From Corynebacterium pilosum DSM 20521 = CIP 103422 (lineage in GTDB: Bacteria; Actinomycetota; Actinomycetes; Mycobacteriales; Mycobacteriaceae): 64,000 bases of DNA. Location: NCBI RefSeq assembly GCF_000373805.1, contig NZ_KB892470.1, forward strand, positions 45,835 to 109,834, read 5' to 3'. Within the stretch, counting starts at the first letter, position 1; every line of letters begins with the position of its first letter. Shown in pieces: positions 55,905-64,000 of this stretch. The translations under genes were made by a program, and so were the position numbers. Below the pieces are notes generated by a model that was given only the letters and a program-made list of their open reading frames with translations, did not search any database and was not told where the DNA came from.

Positions 55905-58900
55905 CTTTAGCCTCTTCAAATGAAAGTTCGGCGATGCGGGAGTGTTTGCGGTCGGGGCAGGCGACCATGAGGATGCCACCGATATAGTCTTCGACGGTTT
56001 GTAGAAGTTTCAGCGGGGTGGCCAGGATCATATGGAAGCCGAATCGGTGGAAGGCTTCCATAGCGGCGCGGGTGAATTCGGCATCAGCCCGGTCAAATGC
56101 TTCGTCGAGGATCACGGTGCCAAACTTCGGGTAGGTCACCCCGTCACGAACCACCGTTGCCCGTTTCGCTTGCGCGACGGTGGCTCCCATGCCGGTGAGC
56201 CGGTATCGAAGAGCGGCCGCCAAGCAGAAGGAGGAGAGCTTTTGGGCTTGTCCTCCCGACAGACCTTCAGCGGAGTCGTACACTGCGCCTCGTGTGTCGT
56301 CTGGAGTGATCTCTACCCCAAGGAATTTCACGTGTTTTCGGGTATCTAATCGGAGGTCGCGCTCGCGTGGGGTGGTGTTGTCGCTGATGGTGATGTCATC
56401 GATAACGGCTTTGAGCTTGGAAAATCGGGCTTCGCTGGTGGCCTGGTCATCGTCGTGAAGCGAGCCTGCGAGTGCGTCGTTGAGCTTGGCAATGAAGTCG
56501 CGGGCGACGGCGGGTTGGGCCTCTTTGACTTCGATCCGAAGATAGTTGGGGCCGTAGAAACTTACTTCAGCCAGGGATTCGTTGATGGGCACGATGGAGG
56601 TTCGCGTCTTTGCGGTGGCCTCGGAGAGGAGGCGTCGTAGCCTGCCAAGATGCCGATCGGTTTGTTCGCGGAGAAGTCTGCGGAAGTCGGCTTCGAATCG
56701 GGGGAGATCATCATCTTCGAGGCGATCGAGTTCGGCCAGGAAGTCCCCGCGCCATTGCAGGTCGGGGTGGAGGTCGCCTCGGCGCTGCGGCCATTGGTCC
56801 ACGTATTTTTCCATGGAGGTGCGTACTGAGTTATCTAGCCCACCGATTTTGGTGGTCAATCTGGTGATCTGGTCACTGAGCTCTTGCTGTAGTGTGCGTT
56901 GGAGCTCATCGATGGTGGAGCGTTGGATACGGCGGGTGCGTGTATCCACACGAGTTGCTAGGCGCGCCGAGACGTCGTCGGTAAGCGGTTCCGTGTTCTC
57001 TAACACTTGCTGCGCCTCGGAGCGGGCGGACTGGGCGTCTTCTAGCTTGGTTTCTAGCCCGCCGATCTTCAAGGTCAAGTCAGTGTGCTCGTTCGACTTC
57101 TCAGTGATGCGGGCCGTGGCCACTTCCAGTCGCTTCTGTAGCTCGGCGAGCTGCTCGTTGTCGTCGATGAGACGATCGAGCATAACCTCGGCAGTTCCGA
57201 GGTTTGAAAGGGCTGAAGCGACGTCGATAAGCGAAAAGTCCTCTGTTTCTAGAAGGCGTTTGCACGTTGTTACGCGGCCCTGCAGATGCGAGAGGTTGGC
57301 TTCGAAACGCTCACGCTTGTCGACGAGCACCTCTAACTCTGAGTTCTTCTTTGTGATCAGCGTGGTGAGCTCATCAATTTTATCGTCGACATTTCCGGAC
57401 AGTACCCATCGGGAACGGTCGTTGATGGAGTGCCGGTCGTCCTTGATCTGGCGGGTCTTGTTCTTAGTCTGTCCTTCCAAGGTGACTGCTTTAGGTGCAG
57501 CGCGGAACTCATCGAGAGTCTCAGCACATGCGTGATCGAATCTGTCGGAGAGTTGAGTTTGCAACCAATTGTGGTAGCGGCCTTGGCGGACGACCAGCTT
57601 TGTACTCAGAGAATCCTTTGCGAAAGGGCGCGGAGTGTCGTTTTCCATGGCGGCGGTGACACGGACATACTCCAGCTTCGCATTGAGATGAGTCGTATCC
57701 ACGGCTTGGCTGACCTTGCGATAGTGCTCGTCGGGCACGATCAATGTCCGGGCGAAGCCACCGAGAAGTCGTTCAGCGGCGGGTTGCCACCTGAGATGGT
57801 CATCGTGCATGTAGATTTCGTCAGCGACAAAGGGCAGTTCCTTCAGGGGGATACCGGTGATATCCACAATCTTCTGGCGAGCGCGCAGCAGGCGGGCGTC
57901 CATTGAGGAGCGATATTTCTTAATGATCTGCAGCTCTTCGCGGGAATCACGGATCGCCTTCTCAGTGGAGTCAATCTGCGCGTAGATAGTTCCGCGGCGG
58001 GATTCCTTTTCCGCAATCTCACTACGCGCGTCCTCCACTTCGTTGCGTAGTGATTCTGCGATGAGGGAAAATTCTTCGCTGTTCGTCGGAACTGGTGTGC
58101 CGTCGCCCAGCTGGTTTAGTAGTCCCGCGTATGCGCCAGCCTGCTTTTGCACGTGCTCTAGTTCATTGCGCGCCTTGTCGCACTGGTTCCGGGCAGCTTG
58201 GACTCCGGCGTCACCGACGCCATGGATCTGGGCGTTGACCGTGTCTTTCTCAGCGTTGAGTGCGTCGAGCTCCGATTTCACCTGTGACCTCTCAGCCTTT
58301 TTAGCCTCCTTCTCTGAGGCGAACCGCTCTACGTCCTCCGACGCAAAGCTGACACGCTTATCAGCCATGAAACGGAGTAACCCAGCAGCCTCCTCCTTGG
58401 CATGAGTTTGCTGCTCGATCAATTCGTTTGCGCGGTTGATGGAGTCTCTCATAGGTGTGAGGTGGGCGATCTGGTCACGCGCCGTCAGCACCGTGGAGTG
58501 GGCGGTTTGCAGCTCAGTGAACGTGGTCGCAGCGGTTTCGGCGATCTCGAACGTTTCTGGCTCCGGCAGCATGAAGGAGCGCATGAGGTGGTTAAGATCA
58601 CCGAGAGTTTTCGCTGATTGTGTGCGATGTAACAAGGCCAGCGCCCCGTCGTCCGGAATGCCTAGTTGTTTGCGCAGGGCTGCGATGAAAGGGGCGTGGC
58701 TCCGGTTGATCGCGAAAGCGTCTTGATGCCCACGTTTGGCTAAAGAAATGTCGGCCTCATTGACGGCGATTTCTTCGAATTCCGTGAGCTCTACTTGGCG
58801 AGGCAGTGCGATGAACAAATTTTTAACATCGGCAGCAGCGTGTGCGTTGGCGTTCAAGTACATGATGTACACAGCACTGACCTCGGTGCCTAGGCCGTCG

Positions 58901-59250
58901 GAGTAGGTGAGGTTGACACCCGACCACGTTGCACCGGTGCGAAGGTAGGAGCGGGTGAGCTCGTCTACTTCGAGGGAGTGCTCCCGCCGCCACGCGCCGC
59001 GGCAGTACGTGATCAGGTCGCGGCCAGAGGACTTTGCCGTGTCGGATGCTGCAGCGTTGAACTTGCGCTTGATAGGCGGGACAAGAATGGTGGACACTGC
59101 GTCGATCAGTGTGGACTTGCCGGAACCAGATGCCCCCGTAATCAGGTAGCCTTCGCGGGCGACATGCACCGTGTGCAGGTTATTAAACGTGCCCCAGTTG
59201 TAGACCTGGATGCGGGCGAGACGGAACTGCCCTTCGATGGTGGCGATCAT
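55888..59250 (-). CDS. jetC: Wadjet SMC-like ATPase JetC (MksB)
   Basis: 1120 residues from ATG 59250, which overlaps the jetB stop (ATGA). It is an SMC/MukB-like ATPase: Walker A GASGSGKST at 39-47, long coiled-coil arms (about 220-450 and 650-870) around a hinge (about 470-650), and near the C-terminus the ABC signature EGLSGGQAQKLSSF and Walker B VILDEAFDRAD. JetC dimers extrude DNA loops and identify small circles. The frame is uninterrupted. The open frame upstream of 59250 overlaps jetB and is not coding. Confidence 0.93.
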   Translation of the reverse strand: MIATIEGQFRLARIQVYNWGTFNNLHTVHVAREGYLITGASGSGKSTLIDAVSTILVPPIKRKFNAAASDTAKSSGRDLITYCRGAWRREHSLEVDELTRSYLRTGATWSGVNLTYSDGLGTEVSAVYIMYLNANAHAAADVKNLFIALPRQVELTEFEEIAVNEADISLAKRGHQDAFAINRSHAPFIAALRKQLGIPDDGALALLHRTQSAKTLGDLNHLMRSFMLPEPETFEIAETAATTFTELQTAHSTVLTARDQIAHLTPMRDSINRANELIEQQTHAKEEAAGLLRFMADKRVSFASEDVERFASEKEAKKAERSQVKSELDALNAEKDTVNAQIHGVGDAGVQAARNQCDKARNELEHVQKQAGAYAGLLNQLGDGTPVPTNSEEFSLIAESLRNEVEDARSEIAEKESRRGTIYAQIDSTEKAIRDSREELQIIKKYRSSMDARLLRARQKIVDITGIPLKELPFVADEIYMHDDHLRWQPAAERLLGGFARTLIVPDEHYRKVSQAVDTTHLNAKLEYVRVTAAMENDTPRPFAKDSLSTKLVVRQGRYHNWLQTQLSDRFDHACAETLDEFRAAPKAVTLEGQTKNKTRQIKDDRHSINDRSRWVLSGNVDDKIDELTTLITKKNSELEVLVDKRERFEANLSHLQGRVTTCKRLLETEDFSLIDVASALSNLGTAEVMLDRLIDDNEQLAELQKRLEVATARITEKSNEHTDLTLKIGGLETKLEDAQSARSEAQQVLENTEPLTDDVSARLATRVDTRTRRIQRSTIDELQRTLQQELSDQITRLTTKIGGLDNSVRTSMEKYVDQWPQRRGDLHPDLQWRGDFLAELDRLEDDDLPRFEADFRRLLREQTDRHLGRLRRLLSEATAKTRTSIVPINESLAEVSFYGPNYLRIEVKEAQPAVARDFIAKLNDALAGSLHDDDQATSEARFSKLKAVIDDITISDNTTPRERDLRLDTRKHVKFLGVEITPDDTRGAVYDSAEGLSGGQAQKLSSFCLAAALRYRLTGMGATVAQAKRATVVRDGVTYPKFGTVILDEAFDRADAEFTRAAMEAFHRFGFHMILATPLKLLQTVEDYIGGILMVACPDRKHSRIAELSFEEAKGETPR

Positions 59251-59852
59251 GCTTCTTCCTCCAGGAGGCTTTGGTAGCTTGCGGTCACTGCGGCGATCTC
59301 CTCCGCGGAAAACAAAATGCGCAGTACTGGTGAGACTTCGAAGCGGCCCGCGGTGTTCGTTTTCACCACGATGGAGTTGTTTTTGAACTTGTTCCACGCC
59401 GCATCGAATTTCTTGCGCTGCTTCGTGTGGTCTGTTCCCTCGGCCACTTGGTAGGGCAGCGTTGCCTCGAACACCTCGTTTTCGTCGACGATGGTGCGTT
59501 CGTTGGGATTTGTGTGGATGAGTGCCTTGCGCAGGTGCAAAAGTACAATCGTATCGACGAAGTAAAGCGACATTGTTCGCAGCATCGCGCGTTTGTCGGG
59601 ATGCTCTGCTTCCCATGTTTTGGTGTAAGCCACGCCAGCGTTGTCATCGATCACCAAGGTGAGGAAAAGGTTGTCCAGCTGTTGGGCTAGGACTTCCCGG
59701 GAAGTGGAGACGGTGGCGAAGATTTCGGGGGACGTGAGGGTGGATACGTATGGGCCACGGATTAGTTCGGCGAGCGCGCGACGTTGGCCGGAAGTGAGCG
59801 TGCCGGTGTCGCCGTCGTAAAGAGTCGTGGGGTCGGAGTCATGGTCATTCAT
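59247..59852 (-). CDS. jetB: Wadjet KITE subunit JetB (MksE, DUF4194)
   Basis: 201 residues from ATG 59852, overlapping the jetA stop by eight bases. DUF4194 proteins are winged-helix KITE subunits that bridge the kleisin JetA and the ATPase JetC. Visible are TSGQRRALAELIRGPYVS, ELEV-type strand pairs around LTLVIDDNAGVAYTKTW, and the C-terminal FEVSPVLRILFSAEEIAAV. Overlaps with both neighbours indicate tight translational coupling and fixed stoichiometry. Confidence 0.88.
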   Translation of the reverse strand: MNDHDSDPTTLYDGDTGTLTSGQRRALAELIRGPYVSTLTSPEIFATVSTSREVLAQQLDNLFLTLVIDDNAGVAYTKTWEAEHPDKRAMLRTMSLYFVDTIVLLHLRKALIHTNPNERTIVDENEVFEATLPYQVAEGTDHTKQRKKFDAAWNKFKNNSIVVKTNTAGRFEVSPVLRILFSAEEIAAVTASYQSLLEEEA

Positions 59853-61328
59853 AGTGGTGTCCTTCGATGGCGTGGTCAAAGACGTGGACAGGGTAGCGGG
59901 CTTGCCAGTGTTGGCCACTGCGGGAATCCCACTGCAAGTACTCAGTACCTTCGCTCCGGCGTCCGTGCTTTTCTACTAGTGTGATCACACCTACTACGCT
60001 GGCCACTCCTTGTGTTGCGGGATGGTCCTGCAACACATCGCCGATAGTGGCTACACCACGGCGTTGCACTGAGGCGTTTACCGCACCGGTGAGTTCTTGC
60101 CAGTCAATTTCTGATTCACGGATGTGGCGGCGCAGTTCCTCTAGGTCTACTTCCCCCGCTTCGGCAACCTCAACGCCTTCTTCGATGCGATAGTCCTGCG
60201 GGTCCCATAGCGTCCAGCTGGACACTGATTTGGCTTGGTGGGTGCTAAGTTCTAGCTCTAGGCACACTTGGTGTCCTGGGTTGATTCCGCTGCGCGCTAC
60301 TTTCAACGCCTCCGCGGTCGCCTCATTGATTGCTTTGGTCAGGGCTTGCTGGGATTCCGCTTCGCGCGATTGGACAAAGCGTCGCAGCGAACGGGACAAA
60401 CTGGTCATTGAATCGTGTACCTGTGCAGATGAAGCGTCCAGGGTGTTCATCAATAGTTGGAGTTGGAGGCGTTCGTCGGGCTCAAGCTTATCGACGAAAT
60501 CTCGCGACATTACAGACTCCAGCGTGGCATCGAACCGGTGGGATAACTCTGGGTCGAGGAAGAGATCGTAGAATCCTCCAAACGCTTTGCCTGCCTCCGA
60601 TTGCCCGATCATGTCGACACCACGAAAAACGTTATCCAATACGTCGGCGGCGGTGCGGTCGTCCTCCACGATTGATTGGCGCAGCTCCAGATTGACCTTT
60701 TCTACCTCTGCCTGCACGCGGGCAAAATCTGCGGGAAGGTCGCTAATGAGGTTTAAGATTTCTCGGGCTTTTTCTACTGCTTCGGCGTTGGCGATCACGG
60801 TGACACCGTGATCCTGGATTTGGTCGATTTGCCTCTGGATGCTGTCGCGCTGTGCTTCTAGGCGTGCGATTGCCGTTGTTTCATCCGGATCCGTTTCGGC
60901 AGCGAGCGTATGCAGAGAGGACATCAGCGTTCCCAGCCGAGACTTCGTCACCGTATGCTGGGGATTAGCCAGCTGCATAGCGTAATCAAGAGCGGTGTGA
61001 GCGTCGGGGGAGAGCTCATAGGTTTCGTCGTGTAGATCCTTCGGGCTGCGACGCACTAGGGGTAGCCGGCCTTAACCCAGTCGTTGACGTACGCGGTGGC
61101 AGCTTTGGGAAGCTCCTCATCAGTTTGTTCGCGAATGTCCGCAAGAAGTGGCTCGACAGCAGAGATGAAATCATTGCCAGCGATAGGCTTGTTTTCGCCC
61201 TTGAATGTAGCGCTAAGAATGGTGAGGATCGCCGGCGCGTTATTCGCACGCAAGAGAGTCCATGCGGGGGACTCTTTTGCCAGTCGCGACAGCGTGAAAA
61301 CATCGGCGAGTGATTGAGCCCGAGTCAT
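59845..61328 (-). pseudogene. jetA: Wadjet kleisin subunit JetA (MksF, DUF3375), reading frame interrupted
   Basis: The first part starts at ATG 61328 and encodes 90 residues (AKESPAWTLLRANNAPAIL to YVNDWVKAGYP), ending at TAG 61058-61056. The second part, in the -1 frame, encodes VRRSPKDLHDETYELSPDAH to the stop at 59845. Together they form a DUF3375/JetA kleisin of about 494 residues, the normal length. The break is TAC CCC TAG TG: a C4 run followed by stop, with GTG overlapping the stop. It could be an indel in the homopolymer, a -1 programmed slip, or a split gene with coupled restart at GTG 61056. JetB to JetD are intact. Confidence 0.8.
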
Positions 61329-61438
61329 GAGTGCAATCCGTCTCGTCGTGCGCCTGGGCTCTTTGATCTGCTTTGCCGGCTCTGGCTAGCGTACGTGTCG
61401 CGCCAGTCCATGTGCCTGGCTTTGGGTTTCCTGGGCAT
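61325..61438 (-). CDS. Small basic leader ORF coupled to jetA
   Basis: 37 residues starting MPRKPKARHMDWRDTYA, rich in Arg/Lys/Ser. ATG 61438 has a strong ribosome binding site (GAAGGAG seven bases upstream), and its TGA overlaps the jetA ATG (ATGA). jetA itself has no ribosome binding site of its own, which supports that this ORF is translated and feeds ribosomes to jetA. A TAGAGT box on the minus strand at 61469-61474 may be the operon's -10. Function unknown: leader peptide or small Wadjet component. Confidence 0.55.
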   Translation of the reverse strand: MPRKPKARHMDWRDTYASQSRQSRSKSPGARRDGLHS

Positions 61439-61676
61439 TGCGAAACTCCTTCAATCTTGTTGCCTCTTACTCTAGAGTGACTGCCGGACATCGGGGCCGG
61501 TAATTGAGAACAAGCGTTCGCGATGCCCTAAATATATGAGGAAGATCGCACGCGCAATCAGATCAGGCGAGAAGCTGAACCTAAGTGGATCCGAATCGAG
61601 CGTGAAGGCGGTCGACGGCTCCACCCGGTGAGAAACCTAACAGAAATGTTTTATGAATTAGCGTATACAGGGGTCT

Positions 61677-63083
61677 ATGACCACTTTCAATATTGAGAAC
61701 CCCAACAACGGTAAGACAGAAGAACAATTCAACCGGATCGACGATGCCGACCGCGACGCCATCCTCGACCAGTCCACCGAGGCCTTTAAGCAGTGGCGCA
61801 AGACTTCCATCGAGGAGCGCGCGGCCGTTCTGGCCAAGACCGCCGACCTGTACGAAGAAAACAAGACCGAGCTGGCGCAGCACATCGGCCGCGAAATGGG
61901 CAAGCTCACCCGCTGGGCTGAAGGCGAGCTAGACATCGTCATCGCCATTTATCGCTGGTACGCAGAGCACGCCCACGAGGTACTCGCCGATACCGAACTT
62001 CCAGCCCAGGGCGCGCAGCGCACCTTCGTGGCTAAGGAACCGCTAGGCCCCATCCTGGGCATCATGCCTTGGAATTTCCCTTACTACCAGGTAGCACGCT
62101 GGGCAGCACCGAACCTGCTTTTGGGTAACACGCTGGTGCTGAAGCCCGCGTCGATTTGCCCGCTGTCCTCCCAGGCCTGCCAGGACCTGCTTGAGGAAGC
62201 AGGCCTGCCGAAGGGCGCCTTTATCAACGTGTACGCTTCCGGCTCCCAGATGGATCCATTCGTTGCGGATCCACGCATCACCGGTGTTTCGTTGACCGGT
62301 TCGGAGTCCGCTGGCGCCGCCGTCGCCAAGACTGCCGGCGAGAATTACAAGAAGAGCCTGCTTGAGCTCGGCGGTAACGATCCGTTCGTGCTTATCGACG
62401 ACACCAACCTGGAATGGGTTCTGGAACAGTTCGTCCTGATCCGCATGTACAACACTGGCCAGGCCTGCAACGCTCCGAAGCGTCTGATTGTGTTGGAGGA
62501 CTTCTACGACAAGACCGTGGAGTTCCTGACCAAGCGCATCGGTGAGATGAAGGTTGGACCTTACGACGACGAGAACGCCGATGTTGGCCCACTGTCGTCG
62601 ATTGACGCGCGGGACGAAATTGTTGAGCGTCTGGAAAAGGCTGCAGCCGAGGGGGAGGCGAAGGTTGTCGTCGGTGGCAAGAAGGTCGACCGCGATGGTG
62701 CCTACATGGAACCTGCATTGTTGACCGATGTGGACCGTACTTCCGACGTTGGCTGCAATGAGATCTTCGGGCCTGTGGCCATTGTGTATAAGGCCAAGGA
62801 TGTTGAGGAGGCCATCGAAATCGCTAACGACTCCGACTACGGCCTCTCCGGTTCCGTGTGGACCACCGACTTGGAGAAGGGGCGCGAGGTCGCCCGCCAG
62901 TTGGATGTGGGCATGGCCTTTGTCAACGAAGCATCGGTAACCGCCGCCGGCCTGCCATTCGGTGGCGTGGGGCGCTCCGGTTATGGCCGCGAGCTGGAGC
63001 GCTGGGGCGTTGGCGAGTTCGTCAATGAGAAGCTTTACCGCGTTTCTGACCAGTCGAGCCCAGGACTGTCCCCGGCGATGTAA
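61677..63083 (+). CDS. gabD: Succinate-semialdehyde dehydrogenase-type aldehyde dehydrogenase
   Basis: 468 residues. Aldehyde dehydrogenase with catalytic Cys 264 (NTGQACNAPKR), Glu 230 (LLELGGNDPF) and Asn 133 (MPWNFPYYQ). The short N-terminus (FNIENPNNGKTEEQF) and the ALDH signature with GQACNAPKR match the GabD2/SSADH group, which oxidises succinate semialdehyde to succinate; other short aldehydes are possible. TATACA at 61664-61669 ends seven bases before the ATG, so transcription may be leaderless, although GGGG also precedes the start. It lies divergent from the Wadjet operon and outside it. Confidence 0.9.
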   Translation: MTTFNIENPNNGKTEEQFNRIDDADRDAILDQSTEAFKQWRKTSIEERAAVLAKTADLYEENKTELAQHIGREMGKLTRWAEGELDIVIAIYRWYAEHAHEVLADTELPAQGAQRTFVAKEPLGPILGIMPWNFPYYQVARWAAPNLLLGNTLVLKPASICPLSSQACQDLLEEAGLPKGAFINVYASGSQMDPFVADPRITGVSLTGSESAGAAVAKTAGENYKKSLLELGGNDPFVLIDDTNLEWVLEQFVLIRMYNTGQACNAPKRLIVLEDFYDKTVEFLTKRIGEMKVGPYDDENADVGPLSSIDARDEIVERLEKAAAEGEAKVVVGGKKVDRDGAYMEPALLTDVDRTSDVGCNEIFGPVAIVYKAKDVEEAIEIANDSDYGLSGSVWTTDLEKGREVARQLDVGMAFVNEASVTAAGLPFGGVGRSGYGRELERWGVGEFVNEKLYRVSDQSSPGLSPAM

Positions 63084-63130
63084 CCTGCGGAAACTCGGGA
63101 CACCTTAGGGATTTGATAAAACCCGTTCAG

Positions 63131-63167
63131 GCCGCACCGCTACCAAATATTTTGGTAGCGGTGCGGC
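63131..63167. terminator. Strong hairpin after the aldehyde dehydrogenase gene
   Basis: A perfect 17-base inverted repeat, GCCGCACCGCTACCAAA (63131-63147) and its complement (63151-63167), with a three-base TAT loop. It lies 47 bases after the dehydrogenase stop. There is no T tract after it, so it may act as a bidirectional terminator for convergent genes or be something else. Confidence 0.6.
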
Positions 63168-63266
63168 ATACCCGATCTGCAATTTCGTCGTACAGTCAAT
63201 TTTTGCAAAGGGGCGCCCTTTGCCATCGATACTGGTCATTGCATAATTCCCGCCATAGGCGCGGCA

Positions 63267-63846
63267 TCACGTATAAGTATCAACCGCAGGGGCCGGTGCA
63301 GGTCGGGGAGCAGGTGCTGGCTGCGGGGCCGGGTTTGGCTGCGACTGGTGCGTGTACGCGCCAGAACTGTTGGACTGACTCGCAGCTTCAGCAGCGGACC
63401 GTTGGGCGCGCTCTTCCGCTTCGATGCATTCCTGCTCGCGTCGTTCATCCTCACGAGCCATAGCTTCAGCTTCTTCCTGCTGGCGTTTCTCCTCGGAGTC
63501 TATTGACTTGTCCAACTGGCGCTTGAGTTTCTCTGCTTCTTGAATATGGTCGTCGAGTAGTTCCTGAAGTTTTCTCCGTATACGTTCTTCTTAAACTCGG
63601 ATTGGGCCTCTGAATCACTGTGCAACTTTTGAAGAGTGGCAATCGATCGTCCCAATTTGGCGGAGTCATCCTTCGCCCCATCGAAGGAAAGGGCGACGAG
63701 AAAACTATCTGAGGTGAGGGACGAAACTTCGTCGATGGTCGCTTCAGCTTCTTGTAAGTCCTTGTGAAACCCTGGGTCGCTGACGAAGCACTCTGGGCCG
63801 AGTGTAGAAATTCCTACTTCGGCCGCGCTAGCTTCTTTTTCCGCTG
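63267..63846 (-). pseudogene. Coiled-coil, proline-rich tail protein, truncated by IS insertion and frameshifted
   Basis: From the IS border the minus strand reads AEKEASAAEVGISTLGPECF through LGRSIATLQKLHSDSEAQSE to KKNVYGENF near 63570. In the -1 frame it continues QELLDDHIQEAEKLKRQLDK, a charged helix (EEKRQQEEAEAMAREDERRE), and ends with a Pro/Ala tail (PNPAPQPAPAPRPAPAPAVD) at 63267. The shift is at an A4 run. The N-terminus is missing because the IS3-like element begins at 63847. Family not recognised; probably a corynebacterial coiled-coil protein now inactive. Confidence 0.6.
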
Positions 63847-64000
63847 TGAACCGTCACGGGTTTCTTGCCGCCTTCCGATAAGGAAGGATCACCAGCATGA
63901 AAAAGTCCTACGACCCCGAGTTCAAGACCCGGGCCGTCCGGATGGTCCAGCAGCACCGCGAGGACTACCGATCACTGACCGCCACCTGCACCGCCATCGG
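63847..64000 (+). mobile_element. Left end of an IS3-family insertion sequence (continues past window)
   Basis: Starts near TGAACCGTCACGGGTTT, a terminal sequence of the form seen in actinobacterial IS3 elements, immediately where the coiled-coil reading frame breaks off. A transposase OrfA start follows at 63897. The right end and target duplication are outside the window. Confidence 0.7.
63897..64000 (+). CDS. IS3 family transposase OrfA, N-terminal part
   Basis: 34 residues visible from ATG 63897, with an AAGGAAGGA ribosome binding site. MKKSYDPEFKTRAVRMVQQH is the typical beginning of the helix-turn-helix OrfA of IS3-family transposases. The rest lies beyond the window. Confidence 0.8.
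   Translation, partial: MKKSYDPEFKTRAVRMVQQHREDYRSLTATCTAI

Noticed and set aside
59251..59616. Open N-terminal extension of jetC
   Set aside because: It overlaps jetB completely; the ATG at 59250 overlaps the jetB stop and starts the normal SMC N-terminus.
61240..61491. 83-codon minus-strand frame overlapping the start of jetA
   Set aside because: It overlaps jetA in another frame and has no ribosome binding site; the 37-residue ORF at 61325-61438 is better supported.
61536..61631. 31-codon plus-strand ORF (MRKIARAIRSGEKLNLSG start)
   Set aside because: No ribosome binding site and no recognised family; it could be a remnant, but there is too little to call it a gene.

Overview
The window is a stretch of high-GC actinobacterial chromosome that I read as Corynebacterium. 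The reasons are the prpR-prpDBC cluster beside an LpdA-type flavoprotein, the acyl-CoA carboxylase set accBC/accE/accD with sseA and maf between them, the long actinobacterial pyc, metX-metY with a McbR-like operator, a monomeric icd, DUF3017 and DUF3151 proteins, and a DtxR-like box. No tRNA, rRNA or CRISPR array was seen.

Layout. Bases 1-9.2 kb: end of a PH-domain pair, a DUF222/HNH protein, trmL and folD back to back, the metYX pair, a metallo-hydrolase, a TetR regulator and two paralogous small membrane proteins. 9.2-12.2 kb: a three-gene operon whose middle gene fuses a b-type cytochrome to a molybdopterin oxidoreductase domain. 12.2-24.5 kb: divergent pdxR/pdxS (no pdxT), icd, xth, a TRIC-like protein, trpS, YihY, a D,D-carboxypeptidase and a VIT/CCC1 metal transporter with a DtxR-like box. 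24.5-29.6 kb: an NlpC/P60 protein with a small helical partner, upp, an XRE regulator, an M20 amidohydrolase and LpdA.

29.6-51.5 kb is the carbon and acyl-CoA core: prpR with prpDBC (methylcitrate cycle for propionyl-CoA), a single-chain purL, pyc (anaplerosis), then accBC, sseA, a Cj0069-family protein, maf, accE and accD. Propionyl-CoA removal, oxaloacetate supply and malonyl/methylmalonyl-CoA production for fatty and mycolic acids therefore lie close together. An orphan trpB follows.

53-61.5 kb is an accessory island. It holds a frameshifted HicB-like gene, a GIY-YIG nuclease gene, a relic that seems to derive from the same GIY-YIG family, and a Wadjet (JetABCD, also called MksFEBG) anti-plasmid system. 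jetA is interrupted at a C4 run followed by TAG and GTG, and a small basic ORF with a strong ribosome binding site is coupled to its start. The GIY-YIG/Wadjet association and the leader ORF are the most interesting items. The window ends with a succinate-semialdehyde dehydrogenase, a strong hairpin, and a coiled-coil gene cut by the left end of an IS3-family element that runs past the window.

All family names come from reading the sequence; no database search was run.
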